Shown one piece after another: positions 23,140 through 26,486 of a stretch of DNA of 26,486 nt. The notes under the pieces are model-generated. The model was not told where the DNA came from and ran no database searches. It saw only the letters and a program-made list of their open reading frames with translations. Every line of letters begins with the position of its first letter. Positions within the stretch are counted from its first letter, which is position 1. Position numbers and translations under genes: made by a program. The DNA is from Saprospiraceae bacterium UBA2329. GTDB lineage: Bacteria; Bacteroidota; Bacteroidia; Chitinophagales; Saprospiraceae. The stretch is from positions 1 through 26,486 of the forward strand of contig DDUV01000047.1 of assembly GCA_002344975.1 (NCBI GenBank), given 5' to 3'.

Positions 23140-23664
23140 TCACACACTCACCCCTGCAAACAGACTCTTGATCTCATGCGCATCCTCCGGCTTCATCCTG
23201 CCGCTGAGCATCAGACGAAGTTCCCGTCTGCGCGGCGCCGTATCGTAGCGCTGTTGCTCTATCTCGTTCAGCGGCGTCACAGGCGGCACCGGCACGGGAC
23301 TGCCATTTTCGCCGTCCAGGGCCACAAACGTGTAGTACGCCGTGTTGCACCTCCGCGCATTGTGCCCTTTGATATCGCAGGCAAACACCTCCACGATGAT
23401 CTCCACCGAGGTATTGAACGCCCGCGTCACGGAGGCCTCCAGTGTTACCACCTCGCCCACGCGAATGGGCCGCTGAAACGACACCTGATCCACCGAGGCC
23501 GTCACCACATGCGCCTCGCAATGCTTGCCCGCACAAATGCCACAGGCAATGTCCATCCAGCGCAACAAATTGCCGCCCATCAAATTCCCCATCGGGTTGG
23601 TGTCGTTGGGCATCACCATTTCCGTCATCACGGTGTTCGATTCAGATACTTTTTTGGCCTTCAA
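23140..23664 (-). CDS. Acyl-CoA thioesterase, hotdog fold (YciA/BACH-like)
   Basis: This hotdog-fold enzyme hydrolyses acyl-CoA thioesters in the cytosol. The 174-residue product contains VMPNDTNPMGNLMGGNLLRW, the catalytic helix start with its Asn and Asp residues, then HVVTASVDQVSFQRPIRVGE and VFACDIKGHNARRCNTAYYTFVALD. These are the usual order of motifs in YciA-type thioesterases. The start is TTG at 23664: the frame is closed by TGA two codons upstream, and family members have about this many residues before TVMTE. It follows a heptamer-repeat element that fills the gap from the upstream gene. Confidence 0.88.
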   Translation of the reverse strand: MKAKKVSESNTVMTEMVMPNDTNPMGNLMGGNLLRWMDIACGICAGKHCEAHVVTASVDQVSFQRPIRVGEVVTLEASVTRAFNTSVEIIVEVFACDIKGHNARRCNTAYYTFVALDGENGSPVPVPPVTPLNEIEQQRYDTAPRRRELRLMLSGRMKPEDAHEIKSLFAGVSV

Positions 23665-23820
23665 GGTTTTTCAATTTTGTGTTTTGTAGTTCATCCCGGT
23701 TCAAAGTTCCGGGTTTCGCGTTCCAGGTTCCGCGTTTCCCTTGCGTTCGCGGAATTTCGCGCCCTTCGCTCCAATTCGCGTTAAAAATTTTCGCGTTTCG
23801 GGGGGGGAATCGCCCACTGC
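23665..23820 (-). repeat. Composite interspersed repeat, copy C (GTGGGC box plus heptamer array)
   Basis: The element fills the whole 156-base gap between the stop of the upstream gene (23821) and the TTG start of the thioesterase (23664). Reading the minus strand, a 21-bp box at 23826-23806 has the core GGCAGTGGGCGATTCC and overlaps the upstream stop codon. A decayed middle is followed by six contiguous 7-base units at 23736-23695: AACGCGG, AACCTGG, AACGCGA, AACCCGG, AACTTTG and AACCGGG. A-rich units end in AAACC immediately before TTG. Confidence 0.8.
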
Positions 23821-24234
23821 CTACCGAATCACCACCCCCTTCCTGTTAATAAACGGCACCATCATAAAATGCTCCGGTCGGATGCTGCCCCGTACAAACA
23901 CATACTTCTTGTCATACATGTAGTTGTCGTGCAAAAAACTCACCCAGTACTCATTCGTCAGATCAAACACCTGCACCTGAATCGGCTCCACCTGTACCAC
24001 GCTCAGCGGTCCCACCTCCTCAAAAAAATGGCGCAACGTCGTCGTTCGCCTCTGCTCCCCGCCCTGCTGCTCGCTGTATCCCGTCGAGTTCACCAGCACA
24101 CAAGTGATCGGCTCCTCTTTCAGATTGATCAAAAACACGTCCCAGAGTTCCTCTTTGTCCTCCAAGCTTTCATCGCGCGGCACAATGGCAATCGCCAGGT
24201 CTTCCACTTTGTGTATTAGAATGTCTTTTTTCAT
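23821..24234 (-). CDS. Conserved hypothetical protein coupled to lipB
   Basis: This 137-residue soluble, acidic protein has no signal peptide or membrane helix. Recognisable stretches are KVEDLAIAIVPR, WDVFLINLKEEPITCVLVNS and YDKKYVFVRGSIRPEHFMMV. I do not recognise a named domain; the alternating hydrophobic pattern suggests a beta-rich fold. ATG 24234 is preferred because it forms an ATGA overlap with the lipB stop; ATG 24246 would add four residues. Position suggests it is co-translated with lipB, but a role in lipoylation is not shown. Confidence 0.75.
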   Translation of the reverse strand: MKKDILIHKVEDLAIAIVPRDESLEDKEELWDVFLINLKEEPITCVLVNSTGYSEQQGGEQRRTTTLRHFFEEVGPLSVVQVEPIQVQVFDLTNEYWVSFLHDNYMYDKKYVFVRGSIRPEHFMMVPFINRKGVVIR

Positions 24235-24950
24235 ATCGTTTTCCATTCAAATTCAAACAATTGTGCAAAATGCCCCCTCAACTTCTCCCGCAGCTCCTCC
24301 ATATCCATCACCCGCCCCAGTTCCCGCTGCATCGAGGTCACATCCTTATCCGCATCGGCTATACCGCAGGGCACTATATTTTTAAAATGCCCCAGATCAG
24401 TGTTCACATTAAAGGCAAAACCGTGCATCGTCACCCAGCGGCTCAGGTGCACCCCAATGGCGCATATCTTTCGCTTCGGCCTTCCGCCGTCGCCCTCCAG
24501 CCACACCCCCGTATAGCCCTGCTCGCGCCCCGCCGCTATGCCGTACTCCGCCAGTGTGCGAATGACCGCCTCCTCCAGATAGCGCACATATTTGTGTACA
24601 TCCGTGAAAAAGCAGTCGAGATCAAAAATCGGATACCCCACTATCTGGCCCGGCCCGTGATAGGTAATATCTCCGCCCCGGTTGATTTTAAAAAACTCAA
24701 ACCCCTCTTTTTCAAGTGTTTCTGCATCTAACAGCAGATTGTCCTCCGAGCCGCTTTTGCCCAGCGTATAAACCGGCGCATGCTCGCAAAACAACAAATA
24801 GTGCTGCTGCTCCTCTGCCGGCAGCCCCTCCGCCGTCCGCGTTCGGTTGGCCAATTTTCGGTCCACCAACTCCCGCAACAAAGCCTCCTGAAGGCTCCAC
24901 GCCTCCCGGTAGGATATGCGACCCAGATTGCGATATGTTACTTTCGGCAT
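24231..24950 (-). CDS. lipB: Lipoyl (octanoyl) transferase
   Basis: LipB moves octanoyl groups from acyl carrier protein to the lipoyl domains of 2-oxoacid dehydrogenases and the glycine cleavage H protein. The 239-residue product shows the RGGDITYHGPGQ motif at residues 91-102, the catalytic Lys at K161 in KRKICAIGVHLS, the acyl-accepting Cys at C195 in VPCGIADADKDVTS, and HGFAFNVN between them. ATG 24950 is chosen over 25010 because the added 20 residues are not conserved-looking and the family starts near this point. It is the first gene of a minus-strand group continuing with the coupled gene at 23821 and the thioesterase. Confidence 0.96.
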   Translation of the reverse strand: MPKVTYRNLGRISYREAWSLQEALLRELVDRKLANRTRTAEGLPAEEQQHYLLFCEHAPVYTLGKSGSEDNLLLDAETLEKEGFEFFKINRGGDITYHGPGQIVGYPIFDLDCFFTDVHKYVRYLEEAVIRTLAEYGIAAGREQGYTGVWLEGDGGRPKRKICAIGVHLSRWVTMHGFAFNVNTDLGHFKNIVPCGIADADKDVTSMQRELGRVMDMEELREKLRGHFAQLFEFEWKTI

Positions 24951-25045
24951 TTTGTCTTCCAATATATTTTGGGCGCCCCCCGCCACTCGCTTAGCCACCC
25001 CTCCGACCATCCAGCACCAAGCCGGCGGGTCGGGTCATCTGCTCT

Positions 25046-25086
25046 TACCGCAGCCCCACCGCCTATTCCTCTATCCGGCTGCGGTA
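25046..25086. repeat. 10-bp inverted repeat in the lipB divergent region
   Basis: TACCGCAGCC at 25046-25055 pairs exactly with GGCTGCGGTA at 25077-25086 across 21 bases. It lies in the 229-base gap between the divergent lipB and the membrane-protein gene. The rest of this gap is GC-rich with no recognisable gene. The function is unknown. Confidence 0.5.
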
Positions 25087-25179
25087 CCGCGTCTGCCCCT
25101 GGCGCACAAGGCGGGCGCGAAGATACGGGCTATTAACAATTGTTGTACATTCGTGTTCTATTGCACACAATTCTCTAAC

Positions 25180-25626
25180 ATGTTCAGTCGAATCAATCCC
25201 TCTCATCCTGTAGTCATGGCAGCGCTCTGTCTTGGCGGCGTGTTGGTTGTCAATTTGTTGGCCAAACTCCTGCAAATCAGCGGTATGCAAGTCACTCCCC
25301 GTTTCCCCTGGATGGCGGCGGCGGCCTTTCTGCTCCTTTTTTCCATCTTCAATTCCGTTGCTTCCCTCTTCGCTGCCGACGGCGTAAAGTACTGGGGCCG
25401 CTCTATTTACAGTTTTCTGGGACTGGCGCTCGGCTCAGGTTTGATGGCTTATGCTTTTTCTTCGCTTTCCATCGGCGAGGCCGGTTCTTACCGCTGGATT
25501 TTTGTGGTACTCACGTTCGGCTACCTCGTTTTTATTTCCATCATGAACATCGCCCGCCGCATCGTCGAATTCGCTCAACGCGAAGAATGGAGCCACCCCC
25601 GCATCCGCCAGAAAAAAAGAAGGTGA
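25180..25626 (+). CDS. Four-TM membrane protein of unknown function
   Basis: The 148-residue product has four hydrophobic segments at about residues 11-32, 43-65, 76-97 and 106-126. A basic C-terminal tail follows (EEWSHPRIRQKKRR), consistent with a cytoplasmic C-terminus. I recognise no named family. ATG 25180 is preferred over 24916 because upstream codons overlap the lipB 5' region and read as non-protein-like. A TACATTCG sequence about 30 bases upstream is one mismatch from the -7 consensus. It is followed by a heptamer-repeat element that fills the gap to the next gene. Confidence 0.75.
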   Translation: MFSRINPSHPVVMAALCLGGVLVVNLLAKLLQISGMQVTPRFPWMAAAAFLLLFSIFNSVASLFAADGVKYWGRSIYSFLGLALGSGLMAYAFSSLSIGEAGSYRWIFVVLTFGYLVFISIMNIARRIVEFAQREEWSHPRIRQKKRR

Positions 25627-25635
25627 GTTCGGTAG

Positions 25636-25651
25636 CCGCGCCATGGCGCGG
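25636..25651. repeat. Palindrome CCGCGCCATGGCGCGG
   Basis: This is a perfect 16-bp palindrome inside repeat copy B. It is related to the hairpin 60 bases downstream, with a compensatory G-C to A-T change in the stem. Confidence 0.75.
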
Positions 25652-25710
25652 GGTTTTCGGTATGCGGTGGGCGGTTCCAACCCGAAACCTTAAACCCGAA
25701 ACCCACCTTC

Positions 25711-25727
25711 CCACGCCTGTGGCGTGG
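25711..25727. repeat. Hairpin CCACGCC-TGT-GGCGTGG
   Basis: A perfect 7-bp stem with a 3-base loop lies between the two heptamer arrays of copy B. The stem differs from the palindrome at 25636-25651 by one covarying pair. Confidence 0.75.
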
Positions 25728-25785
25728 TTCGGCGGATGAAACCCGAAACCTTGAACCCGAAACCTTAAACTGTAAATCCAAAACC

Positions 25786-26486
25786 ATGTCACTCATCAAA
25801 TCCATCTCAGGCATACGCGGCACCATCGGCGGCCAGGCCGGCCACAACCTCACTCCGCAAGACATCGTTGAATGCACCGCCGCCTACGGCGCCTGGCTCC
25901 TCCAAACCGGCGCCGCCCCCAAAATCGTACTGGGCCGCGACGGACGCATCTCCGGCCCCATGGTCGGCGCATTGGTCACACAAACCCTGCTGGCATTGGG
26001 CATCGAGGTCATTGACCTGGGCCTCTCCACCACGCCCACCGTCGAAATGGCCGTGCCCCGCGAACAAGCCGGCGGCGGCATCATCCTCACGGCCAGCCAC
26101 AACCCCGCACACTGGAACGCCCTCAAACTCCTCAATGCCTCCGGCGAATTCATCTCCCAGGCCGACGGTGAAGCCTTCCTCGCCCTGCTCCAAAACGGCG
26201 GCATCACCTACGCCGAAGTGGATCGCCTCGGCGCCTGCCGCAGCGATGATACCGCGCTGGACTACCATGTGGCGCGCATTCTGGCCCTGCCCGACGTGGA
26301 AGTGGAGGCCGTACAAAATCGCCGCTTCAGAGTGGTGGTGGATGCCGTCAACTCTACCGGCGCCATAGCCATGCCCGCCATCCTGGAGGCGCTGGGCTGC
26401 GAAGTATATATCCTGAACGGCGAGGTCAACGGCCGTTTTGCCCACAATCCCGAACCCCTGCCCGAACATCTCGGCGGACTTTCGGA
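25786..26486 (+). CDS. glmM: Phosphoglucosamine mutase / phosphohexomutase, 3'-truncated by window end
   Basis: The first 233 residues of an alpha-D-phosphohexomutase are present. The N-terminus SISGIRGTIGG, the metal/phosphoserine loop ILTASHNPAHWNALKLLN with catalytic Ser104, and VVVDAVNSTGAIAMPAIL in domain 2 are all intact. The TASHNPAHWNALK form is what I associate with Bacteroidota GlmM-type enzymes, which make glucosamine-1-phosphate for UDP-GlcNAc. Phosphomannomutase activity cannot be excluded without the C-terminal substrate loop. The start directly follows the heptamer-repeat element. No frameshift is seen; the gene simply leaves the window. Confidence 0.88.
   Translation, partial: MSLIKSISGIRGTIGGQAGHNLTPQDIVECTAAYGAWLLQTGAAPKIVLGRDGRISGPMVGALVTQTLLALGIEVIDLGLSTTPTVEMAVPREQAGGGIILTASHNPAHWNALKLLNASGEFISQADGEAFLALLQNGGITYAEVDRLGACRSDDTALDYHVARILALPDVEVEAVQNRRFRVVVDAVNSTGAIAMPAILEALGCEVYILNGEVNGRFAHNPEPLPEHLGGLS

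Larger units (their letters stand above)
25627..25785 (+). repeat. Composite interspersed repeat, copy B (hairpins, GTGGGC box, heptamer arrays)
   Basis: The element fills the entire 159-base gap between the stop at 25626 and the ATG at 25786. It contains a palindrome at 25636-25651 and a 21-bp box at 25658-25678 with the core GCGGTGGGCGGTTCC. A heptamer array lies at 25679-25706 (AACCCGA, AACCTTA, AACCCGA, AACCCAC), a second hairpin at 25711-25727, and a second array at 25740-25781 whose last units run in phase into AACC-ATG. Confidence 0.85.

Noticed and set aside
24951..25179. Additional gene in the lipB divergent region
   Set aside because: The frames there lack start context and motifs; only a 10-bp inverted repeat and a weak -7-like box are visible.

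Overview
The window is about 26.5 kb of chromosome from a member of the Bacteroidota. Within that phylum, Saprospirales/Chitinophagales-like is a guess from gene content only. The evidence is a type IX secretion C-terminal sorting domain on a CHRD-repeat protein, a Bacteroidota-style LptD, several TAnnTTTG -7 boxes, DUF1684 and DUF3817 proteins, and A-rich leaders instead of GGAGG ribosome binding sites. Base composition and gene density look uniform. I see no rRNA, CRISPR array, transposase, phage gene or known defence system. Most of the window is housekeeping.

Layout. (1) 1-2513, minus: the 5' part of a secreted right-handed beta-helix protein that runs off the contig end. The first 45 bases are a degraded Illumina adapter, and bases 46-116 are a folded-back copy of 117-187, so the contig end is artificial. 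(2) 2514-3072: a 560-base leader region with two strong tandem hairpins and a palindrome beside a -7 box. (3) 3073-7215: a DUF3817 membrane protein (+), a small cupin (-), a mitochondrial-type aconitase (+) and a PPK2-family polyphosphate kinase (+). (4) 7224-11387: lptD (-) and an N-acetylmuramoyl-L-alanine amidase with a SPOR domain (+), transcribed divergently. (5) 11456-14835, plus: an MCE/MlaD protein, a methyltransferase-like protein, a two-TM protein, tpiA and a small membrane protein, very tightly packed. (6) 14901-18412: tRNA-Arg(CCT) (-), then a YjbR/MmcQ protein translationally coupled to an FAD oxidoreductase, then an HscA-like Hsp70 (all +). (7) 24950-18522, minus: lipB, a coupled conserved protein, a hotdog thioesterase, the CHRD/T9SS protein, a DUF1684 protein, a Mn-type superoxide dismutase and an M15 peptidase. 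(8) 25180 to the end, plus: a four-TM protein and the 5' part of a phosphoglucosamine-mutase-type gene.

Functional themes are envelope biogenesis (LptD, amidase, MCE lipid transport, M15 peptidase, hexosamine phosphate metabolism), central metabolism (aconitase, TpiA, PPK2), and cofactor or stress functions (LipB, HscA, SodA).

The least ordinary content is non-coding. A composite interspersed repeat occurs in three full copies and one degenerate copy. It has a 21-bp GTGGGC-containing box followed by arrays of 7-bp units beginning AAC. Each full copy exactly fills the gap between the stop codon of one gene and the start codon of the next co-directional gene, and two copies stay in heptamer phase up to the ATG. 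A second dispersed element is a perfect 16-bp-arm hairpin present twice, with a compensatory C-G to T-A change. I found no convincing new protein-based system.
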